Of a stretch of 64,000 nt of DNA, positions 54,506-64,000 are shown piece after piece (positions within the stretch are counted from its first letter, which is position 1; each line of letters opens with the position of its first letter). The notes below the pieces were generated by a model, which saw only the letters and a program-made list of their open reading frames with translations, did no database searches and had not been told where the DNA came from. Position numbers and translations under genes: made by a program. The stretch comes from Linum tenue (lineage: Eukaryota > Streptophyta > Magnoliopsida > Malpighiales > Linaceae): NCBI GenBank assembly GCA_946122785.1, contig CAMGYJ010000011.1:10106001-10170000 (forward strand), given 5' to 3'.

Positions 54506-57355
54506 ATGACCCGTAGCCAGTCGGGAGGTTTACTGTCGTTGAATCCAGAGATTGACCGCACCTGTCGCCAGCTCAGGAGACAACAACGAGCTAGACTGGC
54601 TACGGAAGAGCGCATAGACGGCCACGTGAGCAGTGATTCTGAAGAAGAGCACAGGATGGACGGAGAGTATAATCCGCACCAGGGGAATCCTCAGCAGGTT
54701 CCCCCGGCGAATCAGGTCCTGGGGAACAACCCCATACCCCAGGATCATGGAGTTCATCATCCACCGCAGCCGGGTCCCACCTTGGAGTACTACTACACTC
54801 CTCGGATTGCTGACATCCGCCCGGTCATCCTCTACCCGCCGATCCCAGCAAACAACTTCGAGATCAAGCCATGCTGGATTCAGCTCATCACATCTTCTAT
54901 CCAGTTCCATGGCTTGAAGGATGAGGAGGCCAGGGTACATCTGTCCCGTTTTCTGCAGCTGACGAACGGGTTCAAGCTGAATGGTGTCCCGGATGATGCG
55001 ATCCGCCTTCATCTCTTCCCCCATTCTCTGGCGGGGAATGCCAAGAGGTGGTTGGAGACCCAGACCCCATTGTCCATCACCTCTTGGGACGATCTGGCGG
55101 ACAAGTTTGTGCACAGGTACTATCCGGCATCGAAGACTACAGAGATTCAGCGGGAGATCACTCACTTCCGCCAGGAGCCAGATGAGTCACTTCGTGATGC
55201 ATGGGAGCGGTACATGGGATATTTCTGGCAGTGTCCCCACCATGGCTTCAGTGATGCATTCACAGTGGGGAACTTCTACAGCGCTCTCTCCCCAGATAGC
55301 CAGAGGGTGATTGAGTCTTTATGCCCAGGAGGGGATATTCTCACCAAGACTCCACCAGAGCTGAATCAGATGATTAACACTTTGGCTGCCAGAGATCATT
55401 CTTGGGGGCAGAGCAGCAGAGGCAGACATTCCAGGGACCGTGGTGTGCACGCCATGGAGACCAGATCCGGGCTCGAGCAGCAGGTAGCTGAGCTAGTGCA
55501 GACATTGAAGCAGCCCAACAGTCTTATCCCGGGCAGAGGCATGGCTACACCTCCAGTTGCTCAGTGTCAGTGGTGTGAGAGCTCGAGCCACTTAGTAGAA
55601 GACTGCCAGGCTATGCGGGAGTCTACTACCCCCCAGGAGCAGTTGGACTTCATCGCCAATGCTCGGCGCCTCGACCCGTACAGCAACACCTATAATGAGG
55701 GGTGGCGCCAGCATCCCAACTTCTCTTGGGGCAGTAACACCACCAAGCCACCTGGTTTCCCAGCACCAGCTGGTGGCTTTCAGCAGAGGCAGCCCTATCA
55801 GCCTCGACAGGGCCCAGTTCCACAGCAGCAGCCCTACCAGCCCAGGCAGGGGCAGCCATTCCAGCAGCCCCAGCGCCAGTTCGCCGAGCCAGCCGCAGCT
55901 CCGGCCCCAGATGACAGGATGACGAAGCTGGAAAACATTCTAGCTTCATTCATGACTAGCACCCAGGCTGCTATCACATCACTAGAAGCAGGTCAGCGGA
56001 ACCAGGGTGCCATTTTGCAGGATCTGCAGACCCAGGTGGGCATCTTGGCCCGCCAAAACACTACTAGGGCACCGGGGACTCTGCCTGCCACCACTGTTCC
56101 TAATCCTCGAGAGCCTCACCAGCATCAGCAGCTGGATGCCATTTTTACCAGGAGCGGTAAGACCATATCTGCTGATCCTGTCCCGGCCAGACAGGAGGAA
56201 CCACTGCATGCTTCAGCACTTCCAGCCGACGATGCAGAAGTGCGGGTGGAGTTGGAAGCCCTTGCTCCCAGGCCACAACCAGTGGTTAAGGAGCATGTAC
56301 CCCAGCTTCCCTTCCCCACTCGCCTACACAAAGACAAGATGGAGACTGAGTTTGCCAAGTTCATGGCAATGTTGAAGCAGCTCAACATCAGCATAACGTT
56401 CATGGAGGCACTGTCGAAGATGCCCAAGTATGCCAAGTTCATGAAAGATATCTGCACCAACAAGAAGAAACTTGGGGATCTCTCGACAGTGATGCTCAGT
56501 GAGGAGTGTTCTGCTATCCTGCAGAACAAGCTGCCCGAGAAGCGCAAGGATCCAGGGAGTTTTACTATCCCTCTTACTATTGGCAGCATGCATGTAGGAA
56601 AGTCCTTGGCGGACCTAGGAGCTAGCATTAACGTCATGCCATATAAGTTGTATAAAATGCTAGACCTAGGTGAACTTAGCCCTACTAGGATGAGCATTCA
56701 GCTGGTTGATCGTTCTATCGTGCATCCTAGGGGAATCATAGAGGATTTGCTTGTCAGTATCGGTGCATTCACATATCCTGTTGATTTCGTTATTCTTGAT
56801 GTGCATGAGGATGTGGATGTGCCGTTGATTCTAGGTAGACCATTTCTTGCCACCGCCAAGACACTAATTGATGTGCATGATGGTAAGTTGATCTTGCGTG
56901 CTGGGGATAAACAGGCTACTTTTTCTGTGACTGAGTTTGATCACTGTGCTATGATTAATGTCACGCCTGTGCATGCTATGTCTGATAAGCTACACGAGCC
57001 TGTCATGTACCCTTCTGCTCCTCTCATTTTGCAGGACCCTCCTATCATTCCTTCGCCGCCACTCCATCCAGCCCCGCCTCCGAACAAAAAGCTCAAGGAG
57101 GAGTGGCGGCCGAAGCAGCAGGTTGCTAAACCTGCACGGAAGAAGAGTGGAGACCACTATGAGCTGGTCCCACCTCCTGCACCACGACCACCCTGGCCAT
57201 CTGGGTACTCGCTCGCCTGCATCTTACCAGATGGGCAGGTCGAGCTGACTGATGATGGTGGTCGCATCCAGCGGGTGCATGGCCACAACCTCAAGCTGTA
57301 CCTCAAGAGCGACGTGGATCCGCTCTTGGAGGCACCTGTTCCTGCACCGCCCTGA
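54506..57355 (+). CDS. gag-protease polyprotein with integrase-like tail, copy 2
   Basis: Again 949 open codons, with the same domains as copy 1 (gag, CCHC knuckle, Q/P-rich, protease DLGAS, integrase-like tail). The five differences I can see are Pro to Ser near residue 11 and, toward the C-terminus, Gln to Lys, Val to Met, His to Gln and Arg to Gln, so four of five fall in the tail region. It is the copy nearest the 3' ORF and 3' LTR. An upstream splice-donor-like GCAG/GTAGTGC is kept. That both copies are intact shows either youth or short time since duplication. Confidence 0.92.
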   Translation: MTRSQSGGLLSLNPEIDRTCRQLRRQQRARLATEERIDGHVSSDSEEEHRMDGEYNPHQGNPQQVPPANQVLGNNPIPQDHGVHHPPQPGPTLEYYYTPRIADIRPVILYPPIPANNFEIKPCWIQLITSSIQFHGLKDEEARVHLSRFLQLTNGFKLNGVPDDAIRLHLFPHSLAGNAKRWLETQTPLSITSWDDLADKFVHRYYPASKTTEIQREITHFRQEPDESLRDAWERYMGYFWQCPHHGFSDAFTVGNFYSALSPDSQRVIESLCPGGDILTKTPPELNQMINTLAARDHSWGQSSRGRHSRDRGVHAMETRSGLEQQVAELVQTLKQPNSLIPGRGMATPPVAQCQWCESSSHLVEDCQAMRESTTPQEQLDFIANARRLDPYSNTYNEGWRQHPNFSWGSNTTKPPGFPAPAGGFQQRQPYQPRQGPVPQQQPYQPRQGQPFQQPQRQFAEPAAAPAPDDRMTKLENILASFMTSTQAAITSLEAGQRNQGAILQDLQTQVGILARQNTTRAPGTLPATTVPNPREPHQHQQLDAIFTRSGKTISADPVPARQEEPLHASALPADDAEVRVELEALAPRPQPVVKEHVPQLPFPTRLHKDKMETEFAKFMAMLKQLNISITFMEALSKMPKYAKFMKDICTNKKKLGDLSTVMLSEECSAILQNKLPEKRKDPGSFTIPLTIGSMHVGKSLADLGASINVMPYKLYKMLDLGELSPTRMSIQLVDRSIVHPRGIIEDLLVSIGAFTYPVDFVILDVHEDVDVPLILGRPFLATAKTLIDVHDGKLILRAGDKQATFSVTEFDHCAMINVTPVHAMSDKLHEPVMYPSAPLILQDPPIIPSPPLHPAPPPNKKLKEEWRPKQQVAKPARKKSGDHYELVPPPAPRPPWPSGYSLACILPDGQVELTDDGGRIQRVHGHNLKLYLKSDVDPLLEAPVPAPP

Positions 57356-58432
57356 GTATCCACCATGGGCGTCCAGCTAATACGACGGTAAAGAAGCGCT
57401 TGTGGGGAGGCAACCCCACCACGGTTTGCATTTCTTTTTCCCTTTTTTCTGAGTTTTTGTGTCGTCTTGAGTCAGTTGCATGTCTGTGGTGAAGTTCGGT
57501 CGTCTGTTATGCCTCGATTTGGTGCTGTCGTGCAGGAGAGGTCGAAAATTTGGGCGGATGAGTTTTTTGGCCGGAAGGGGGCAAATACCCGGCCTTGGGC
57601 AAAAATACCCGGTCGGGTATTATTGGCTCACGGTCGGGCCCCCTTCTGTTTCTCGGGGGTGAAAAAGGGAAATACCCGACCTGGTCTCAAAAATACCCGA
57701 CCGGGTATTTTTGGCTCAAGGCCGGGGATCCCCATGCACCTCGACACGCTGCGTTTTGAAACACCCGGTCGTGTCATCAAAATACTCGACCGGGTATTTT
57801 GAAGGCCCGACCGGGTATTTGTGCTATATATTGCAAACACCCGGCCATTTTCTCTCTCTACCCTCATTTTTTCAAATTTTCCCCTCTCTCTTCCTCTCCA
57901 ATCCTCTCCCCTCTCTCTTCTGCGAGCCGCCGGCCGCCGCCCTCTGCAGCCGCCGGCCGCCGCCCTCCGCCGCCGCCGCCGGCCACCTTCTGGCCGTTTT
58001 CCGGCGGTTTTCCGGCGAGCCTCCCGGGTCGTTTTTTGCCTCTGTCTCGCGTCCCTCACCCATTTTTTGTGCCTTAGCTACAGTTCTTCTTGCGTTTCCA
58101 GGTGTGTTTCCTGTTACCTGTTCTTCCCTGGAAAATCGAACTGTAGATTGTAGGACCGCGAACTATAATTGCTTGCATGAGTTAGAATAGGGTGAGGGAT
58201 GCCTTGAGTATGCATGGTTCTATATATGGTGTATGTGCTGCCCGTGTACTTATTGTGGTTGGTTTTGTGTTTCCTGCCTTGATTCCGGTTGGGTTGCTTG
58301 CGATTCAACCGTCTGTGCTTACAACTGTTAGCCTAGGTGCTCCTTAAGTGTGGGGGAAGTGATGAACCCATGCTATTGGTCCTGACAAGTCTTTTCTTGG
58401 TTCCACCTTTGGTTTATTGATTTTGCAGGAAC
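57356..58432 (+). other. Spacer between gag-protease ORF and 3' ORF, copy 2
   Basis: Same start as copy 1 (GGGCGTCCAGCTAATACGAC). Palindrome modules at 57585-57842, GCC-rich stretch at 57925-57985, then a TTAAGTGTGGGGGA motif at 58344-58357. It ends with a pyrimidine-rich stretch and TTTTGCAG at 58421-58428, a good 3' splice-site match, just before the ATG at 58433. Confidence 0.8.
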
Positions 58433-58435
58433 ATG
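58421..58435 (+). promoter_or_regulatory. Splice-acceptor-like site just before the 3' ORF
   Basis: TTTTGCAG/GAACATG, preceded by a T-rich tract, fits the plant acceptor consensus. The same arrangement is kept in the older copy at 27204-27218. This suggests the 3' ORF is translated from a spliced RNA, as retroviral env is. Confidence 0.5.
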
Positions 58436-59860
58436 TCCCTCGACCATGAGTTTGTGCAGGGCCTGAGCCTGCATCGAGATTATGCGGACCAATTCCGCGC
58501 GGTGATTCGGGGGAAGTTGGAGCGCCACTACCATTTGGAGTGGGCGGTGTTCGAGCAGCTCCACTGCTTGCAGGAGCTCTCCGCCGCCATTGGCCACCGC
58601 GATTGGCGGACGCTGCTGGCTATTGACGAGCCCACCTACACTGAGCTGGTGTGGGAATTCTACACCACCTTCGAGTACAACAGCAAAGCGGCTCGGGGCT
58701 CCCCTGCGGTGAAATTCAGGGTAGGTGGCTATCCCCGGGAGCTGACCATTGACGGGTTGGCCGCTGCCTTGGGGATCCAGTATCACCCATCTTCCGGCCA
58801 CGTGATCGAGGTCCCGAATCCTACAGATTGGCACATGGATCATTTCTACGCGCAGATTGCCCGGTTCGCCTATGCGTTCGACTACTTCGACGCCGGCCAG
58901 ACGTACGTCCGCACCCTCAAGCCGCAGTTGCACATCCTGAACTTGCTGATCACCCGCTCCATCGTCCCCAACGTCATCGGCTCGCACAAGATTCCGAAGC
59001 GGGTGCTCTCGATGCGGGACCCGGATCACATGTTGCATTTGGGCTCCTTCATTGCCACCACCTTTGCTCGATGCCACGGGAAGCCCAACCATCTCTACTG
59101 TGGTCCCCTGATCACCCGTTTAGCATGCCACTTCAGCATCACCTTCTAGGGGCTCACCGATTCTTCTGCACAGGGCGGCTCCACCCCCCTCAGCCGGGAA
59201 GTGCTCCATAACGCACTCCTCCTGACCAGCGATGGCCCCCGCACCTGGGTGGATGGGCTTTCTATGCCGCCTGATGAGGATGAGGATCTCGATGACGACG
59301 AGGAGGACGCTGACTATTCTGGCACGGAGGATGATGAGGATGATGATGATGATGATGGCGGGGCCATGGATGCCGATGAGCCGGAGCCCTCACTCTCTCC
59401 GCCAGGGGACCTTCGGCCACGACGGAGACAGGAGCGAGGTGAGTCCTCCTCCGGTCCTTCTGGTCCGTCGATGGATTTCTTCACGGAGCAGTTCCCGCAG
59501 ATGGGGCTCCAGTTCCGGCAGCTCGGTCTTCAGAACCAGCAGCTCATGGACCATCAGGTCCGGTTCCACCAGCAGTATTCGGCCCACCAGGCCGAGTACC
59601 AGTCCAGGCTGCAGGTTGTTGACGATCGCCTCGGCCGCTTAGAGACCCACATGGGAGTCACGGGTGCTCTCATCGAGCGAGAGAGAGATCGCGGTCGCCG
59701 ACTGATGGAGTACTCTAAGCACATGCTCCAGGCCTGCCACCCACCAGAGGAGCACCACTGGACCACCCGGTGGGATCATTCACCGCCGCCACCGCCGGAT
59801 GATGGAGACGACGACCTCATGAACCAGATCGACTTCACCGGTCTAGGAGGCGGTTCCTAG
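58433..59860 (+). pseudogene. Athila ORF-1-like protein of element A, one stop
   Basis: Matches the ORF at 27216 throughout: ELVWEFYTTFEYNSKAA, FRVGGYPRELTIDGLAAALG, LNLLITRSIVPN, HLGSFIATTFARCHGKPNH, LYCGPLITRLACHF. A TAG at 59147-59149 replaces the GAG present in the other copy. The frame then continues open (219 codons from 59201): D/E-rich block (59268-59390), FFTEQFPQMGLQFRQLGLQN, a Q-rich coiled region, and MNQIDFTGLGGGS before the stop at 59858-59860. It has no evident signal peptide or transmembrane helix. Function of the family is unknown. Confidence 0.88.
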
Positions 59861-61044
59861 TGCCATGTTTTGAGTGTGTTTGTTTTTATCAGTGTGCAAA
59901 CTGTCTTGTGTTGGTTTGGTTTCTTTCTTTTTATGTTGGATTCTGTACTATTGGGCTGACCATTAGACTTGACGTATTGTGTTGAGATCTTTGGTTTCCT
60001 TTTAGCTGTGCTTGTGTTGACTGGTCCTCTATCCAGTCCGCTTCGCTCCGACTGGTCCGTTTCCAGTCCCCTGCAGTCCTTGCCTACCGGTAACATCGTT
60101 CCCCTTATCCTTCCCTCTTCTCCATTGAGGGCAATGTCGATCTTAAGTGTGGGGGGGGGGGGGGTGTTTTTCTTTTGACTGCATTAGATCTGTTTGTGTG
60201 CTTGGAGCCTAGTCCACTGTCCAAATTTTTAAATTTGAGGGCTCCAAGTACGTGTTTCCTTGCAATTGTCTGCTCAGTATGCTTTGAATTGACAGTCTTT
60301 ATAGTAATATGCAACCTAGGGAGGTAGTGTAGTACTATGGAGGATGTTGATGCATTTAAGAAGTCTCATTTCTTCTTCATATTGAGTTGGTTGATTGAGT
60401 GAATTAGTGATCTTAGGACCCTTGAATTGTGTGGTGTTGTGGATTCTCTACCGGTCGTGGACTCTTGTATCATGTTTTGAAAATAACAGGTGCTCAGAAA
60501 TGTGCTTCACAATAACGTCTCCCGTGCGAATAGGGCGAAAGTGTGTAAGGGGAGACGGGAATTCGTTCACAATTTCCACCTACTACCTCCAGCCCCCTTA
60601 CATGTCTTTCCCCCGCACGAGGCTCGAGACATCCGCTCCTGGCATGGCCGGTAAGAGCAGGTTGGGACCCTTGAAAAGAAAAGAAAAGAAAAAAAATAAC
60701 AGAAAACAAGCAAAACGAAAAAAGGGGTTCCAACCATCTTCAAGAAGAAAATAGAACACCTAGAAAAAATGTGAGTCCATGATCTTTTGTTTTTGAGAAT
60801 CTCTTCATCCACGATTCATTTGTCCTCTGTTCACTATTTGCCATGATGCCGACTCGATATTAGTGCTCTCGCCGAAGAAGTTAGGAGATGACTTGTGCGT
60901 CGGTTGACCTCGTAAGCTGCTAAATGATCTAGGAAGTCCTCTACCTACGATCTGGGTTGTTTGTTGCTATAGAGGTCTGGAAAGTTGCATTGGTTTGAGT
61001 TAGGTTTGCTTGGGGACAAGCAAACGGTTAAGTGTGGGGGAGTT
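59861..61044 (+). other. 3' untranslated region of element A
   Basis: No gene. Holds TTAAGTGT followed by 14 G (60143-60164), a GGGTTGGGACCC-type segment, and A-rich runs near 60680. It ends with the purine tract TTAAGTGTGGGGGAG at 61028-61042 directly before the 3' LTR. The region is colinear with 28624-29850. Confidence 0.85.
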
Positions 61045-62382
61045 TGATAGACCGATAATTACACGTATTTTCACCCCTATTCTTGAGCCGTTTGAGAGGT
61101 TAAGTCTCGGGTTTTAAGCCGATTTCACGTGAGGTTGTGTGTTTATGTCGTATTTCAGGACCCGGCGTTGGAATCGAGGCAAGGAAACGAGTTCTGGGTC
61201 GAAAGGAGCAAAGTTGGGAAGAAGTGGGCTGAAGAAGGAAAATACCCGGCCGGGTATTATTCTGAGGCGACCGGGGAAGTCCCTTTTTGGCGTCTGAGAA
61301 ACAGAGGGGGGCCCGGTCGTGAGGCTTAAATCCCCGGTCGGGGATTATGAGGACAGACCGGGGATTTTCCCCTTAAATGAAACGGTGAGTTTTGCAATAC
61401 CCGGTCGAAACCCAAAATACCCGACCGGGTATTTCGACCGGGTATCGCGACCAGGCAGCTGATAAAAGGAAGAAGAAGGCCAAAATTGAAGGGATTCGAG
61501 TTTTTGAGAGAGAGATCAGTTCCTAGAGAGAGAAAGTGACGAGCAAGAGTTCCCAAGTGCCCTAGATTGATCTTCAACACCATTGGAGGCCAGTTTGAGC
61601 TTGGAGAAGTGCCGATCAACGTCCAGGAGCCGGAATCCGTCCTTCGCAGTATGAATTCCGTGTCTGTTTCTGCTTTTGCTTTCTTCTCCATGGAGTAGTT
61701 CTCCCATTCATCTGGGTATGGAGAACCCTAGATTTGTATGTTAGGCTTTGATTGTATGAACCCAAGTACTGATTCTATGATTGATTATATTCGATTGAGG
61801 TTTGAATGATTGAATGACTTGAATCCTGATCAAATTCCTGTTGTTTCTGCTTTAACCTAGAATGAGAATATCTGCCTAGGTTAATAGAGTATCCTTGATT
61901 GAAGATAGGGAGTTGGTGACTTTAGTCGAGGAGCCAACTCACTATTCTGTACCGGATTTACTCCGGTAGTTGAGGTTTTGTTCTTAGGGCCTCAATCTGT
62001 CTACTCCGGTGGAGGTTAGTCGCCCGCTAGAGAGTCAGATTGAGAGGGTCTGAAGACCTTTAGTCGAGACTTCAGGCTGTTTAAGAATCTTCCGCAGTAT
62101 AATTGTCATAGAAACTGAACTTGGTAATTACAATCCGGCTTAACTGCAGTCTAGGGGGAACCATATCCGGGTGACCTCTTTAACCTGAATACAACCAGTT
62201 TACTTGCTTTGTTTGTTTGGTAGTTTAGACTTGCACTCCAGTTTTATTGCTAGATAACAAGAACTCACTGAGTAGTCAGCAAATCTAGGACCCGGGTTGA
62301 CATATAAACCTAACCCGCTATACTACGCTTTAGGAAGTGGTTTCACTTGGCCAAATCCTAGGGTGACAGTAGAGTCGAGTCA
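61045..62382 (+). repeat. 3' LTR of element A
   Basis: 1338 bp, TGATAGACCG to GAGTCA, followed by the target duplication GTGGC. Palindrome modules lie at about 61240-61450. The short form of the first module is shared with the second 5' LTR copy and not with the first. Confidence 0.95.
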
Positions 62383-62387
62383 GTGGC

Positions 62388-63474
62388 TCTCTTTTGCTTT
62401 CATTTTTTCTTTGTTTTTCTTTCATTTTTTTTCATTTCTTAAGAGAACCACCACCTCTGCACATTTACAAACACCTGCCCAACTTTTTAAGAACTACCTC
62501 CAACTCTCACATTACATTTAGCAGAGAACATGTAAAAATCACTCTGTGGAACCTTCTAAAAGATGCAAAAGGGTGACTTTTCATTGAAGACCGAAAGAAA
62601 GGATAACACACGGCTCAAAGGGGCTGACTAGGGGGTATGACACACCAGGACAGTCAATTTGGTCGTGGGCTAATCCTATCTATGCCTCCATCATCTTAGC
62701 TAATGACAACGTGAATGCTACACATCATGGAAGAGGGAACTATCGCACAAGAAAGAAACGAGCAGGCTCAAATCTCACATGGCTACCTATATGCTCTATC
62801 TCTCATTTTGATTCCTTGAACTAGATGCATAAGAGACTGTCAAAAACAAGTAATCAATCCAAGTCACAGTTGGTAAGCAAACAGTTGAAAAACTGAACCC
62901 TACACAACTCTACTACACGTCTCAGTCATCATTATAGGTTGTCCTAATCACCATCCAGTTTTCATGCATTAATCCGAAAACCATTCAATTCACCAATCAA
63001 ACACAGTGCCAATATGATCAAACAACCGTACATGGAGCCCTCAAATCTCGAGATATGGACAGTGGACTAGGCTCCAAGCACACGTATATACATTCCAACC
63101 GATACAAAGCACCCCCACACTTAAGCACAACATTGCCCTCAATGGAGCAGAGGAATAGAGAAGGGGAATGATGTTACCGGATTGAAATGCTGTGGGAGAC
63201 TGGAAGTGGACCAGTCAGCGTGGGACATATGGAACGAACGGACAGTTCTGCACTAAGGGAACAGCAAGAACACACTAGCACATGTTTGTTAGGGATAAGA
63301 GTTGGCCCAGATGGCCACAAAAGAAACAATCCACAAAAGAAAAGAAACAATACACAAAAGAAAAGAAACAAAACACACGACAAACTCAGTTCAAGCTCCT
63401 CAAACACATGGAGCAAACAGAAAAAAGTCTAAAACAAAAACACACACTGAGGGGCGACAAGTACAGCCTACTCG
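62388..63474 (-). other. Element B 3' region, continued
   Basis: Sequence of B interrupted by A. The motif CCCCCACACTTAA (63112-63124) is the complement of the internal purine-tract-like motif seen in A. GCAACATTGCCCTCAATGGA (complement of A's TCCATTGAGGGCAATG) confirms colinearity. No coding sequence. Confidence 0.8.
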
Positions 63475-64000
63475 TCGCCAAGGTTGTCCAGATCGATGTC
63501 ATTCATGAATGCATCATCATCATCATCAGCTGGTGGAGGTGGAAGTGGAGAGTCCTCCCAGGGAGTCCTCCAGACTGGCTGCTCGCCCGGTAGCAGTTGG
63601 AGCAGATGCTCCTGTACCTCCTACATGCGCCTAGCTCGGGCCTGCTCCCTCTCGATGCGTGCCAGGGTCACCCCCTGCTGGGTCTCCATCCTATCAAGGC
63701 GCTCATCATACGCCGCCATCCAGGTCTGGTACTCGGCATGGTGAGCCGAATACTGCTGCTGAAACTAGATCTGGAGACGCAGCTGCTCGAACTGCTGATG
63801 AAGTAGTCCTGGCCGGGGAAGCTGGAACTGCCACCCCCATACTCGAAGGTGGTGGGGCGGGCAGCAGCAGTATCATCCACATCCTCCGGCTGGACCTCCT
63901 CATCAGCCGCACCCTCGGGAGCCTCCGGCTGGACCGCCTCTGGGATCTGAGGTTGAGGAAACCCCTCGATCCACATAACACCACGCTGTTCTCGAAGCAG
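63475..64000 (-). pseudogene. End of the Athila ORF-1-like gene of element B
   Basis: From the window edge: LREQRGVMWIEGFPQPQ, a P/E-rich acidic stretch, GSSSFPGQDYF, then in a shifted frame FQQQYSAHHAEYQTWMAAYD, RMETQQGVTLARIEREQAR, PLPPPADDDDDAFMNDIDLD and NLGDE. It parallels element A's YSAHQAEYQSRL, METHMGV-type and MNQIDFTGLGG tail. Two TAG codons and a frameshift break it. The N-terminal two thirds are outside the window. Confidence 0.8.

Larger units (their letters stand above)
51370..58268 (+). repeat. 7-kb tandem duplication, second unit
   Basis: Near-identical copy of 44338-51357. It contains the B LTR part with its palindrome array (51771-52045), B's 3' region, a second A 5' LTR (53027-54364), primer-binding site, the second gag-protease ORF and the spacer. 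After 58268 it runs on into sequence present once in element A. Confidence 0.95.
45994..62382 (+). mobile_element. Athila-like element A, non-autonomous, with internal 7-kb duplication
   Basis: Outer LTRs at 45994-47351 and 61045-62382 are flanked by the exact target duplication GTGGC (45989-45993 and 62383-62387). LTRs start TGATAGACCG and end GAGTCA. The primer-binding site TGGCGCCGTTGCCGGGGA (47358-47375) matches the tRNA-Asp type used by Athila. A purine tract with GGGGGAG precedes the 3' LTR. Coding content is gag-protease plus an integrase-like tail, and an Athila ORF-1-like gene with one stop. No RT, RNase H or integrase core exists, so it needs proteins from a relative. Without the duplication it would be about 9.4 kb. 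It is inserted in element B. Confidence 0.93.
43854..64000 (-). mobile_element. Athila-like element B, interrupted by element A and running off the window
   Basis: In minus orientation: its 3' LTR is 43854-45207, the 3' untranslated region 45208-45993, then element A, then B resumes at 62388 and includes the end of an Athila-type 3' ORF (63475-64000). Its LTR and 3' region are colinear with those of element A but clearly diverged. Since D gag stops where B starts, B is inserted in D. The remaining internal region and 5' LTR are outside the window. Part of B (44338-45993) is present a second time at 51370-53026 because of the 7-kb tandem duplication. Confidence 0.85.

Noticed and set aside
58433..59860. 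Envelope protein
   Set aside because: The position and possible splicing resemble env, but I see no signal peptide, fusion peptide or membrane segment, so I call it an Athila ORF-1-like protein of unknown role.

Overview
This window looks like repeat-dense intergenic or pericentromeric DNA of a flowering plant, probably a eudicot. The species cannot be read from the sequence. Almost every recognisable coding stretch belongs to a transposable element: chromoviruses, Athila-like and copia retrotransposons, MULEs, hAT, LINE and Cassandra. The only host-like pieces are fragments: a FAR1-related (FRS) gene tail, a CAF1-like piece and a papain-like protease piece. I saw no intact single-copy gene, tRNA gene, bacterial operon or CRISPR array.

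Left part (1-13.8 kb). Two short tandem arrays lie just upstream of a polypurine tract and an LTR-like start (1-1030), as in Tat/Ogre 3' ends. A complete but decayed chromovirus on the minus strand follows (2800-8004). Next come the start of a copia-type LTR, a copia gag remnant split by a non-autonomous hAT element with an exact 8-bp target duplication (9820-10591), and a terminal-inverted-repeat element (11234-13751). That last element holds unknown transcribed-looking sequence, a Cassandra element carrying 5S rRNA-derived LTRs (12399-13019), and a LINE RNase H scrap.

Middle part (13.8-39 kb). One very large MULE runs from 13776 to 32528 and has inverted ends of about 0.9 kb. It contains a MuDR/FAR1-type transposase pseudogene on the plus strand and an Ulp1-like protease pseudogene on the minus strand. 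This is the gene pair described for Kaonashi-type MULEs. A truncated Athila-type element sits inside it (25612-31177). A third copy of the same terminus follows at 32541, next to the CAF1 and papain-like fragments, which suggests a Pack-MULE-like neighbour. After that come a LINE ORF2 tail, a copia LTR end, AT-rich DNA and the FRS gene tail.

Right part (39-64 kb). This is a nest. Chromovirus D (minus strand) abuts the FRS exon. D is interrupted in its RNase H by a second Cassandra (40725-41356, exact target duplication) and in its gag by Athila-like element B (minus strand, from 43854 to beyond the window). B is interrupted by Athila-like element A (45994-62382, exact target duplication GTGGC). 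A has since suffered a tandem duplication of about 7.03 kb that copied part of B, A's 5' LTR and its gag-protease ORF.

Element A is the most interesting item. Its intact 949-codon ORF joins gag and protease directly to what looks like the C-terminal tail of an integrase, with no RT, RNase H or integrase core. The truncated copy in the MULE shows the same join, so this looks like an amplified non-autonomous lineage. Its LTR and spacer carry arrays of a GC-rich palindrome, and sister element B carries a different palindrome at the same LTR position. A splice-donor-like site just before gag and an acceptor-like site just before the 3' ORF suggest how that ORF might be expressed.
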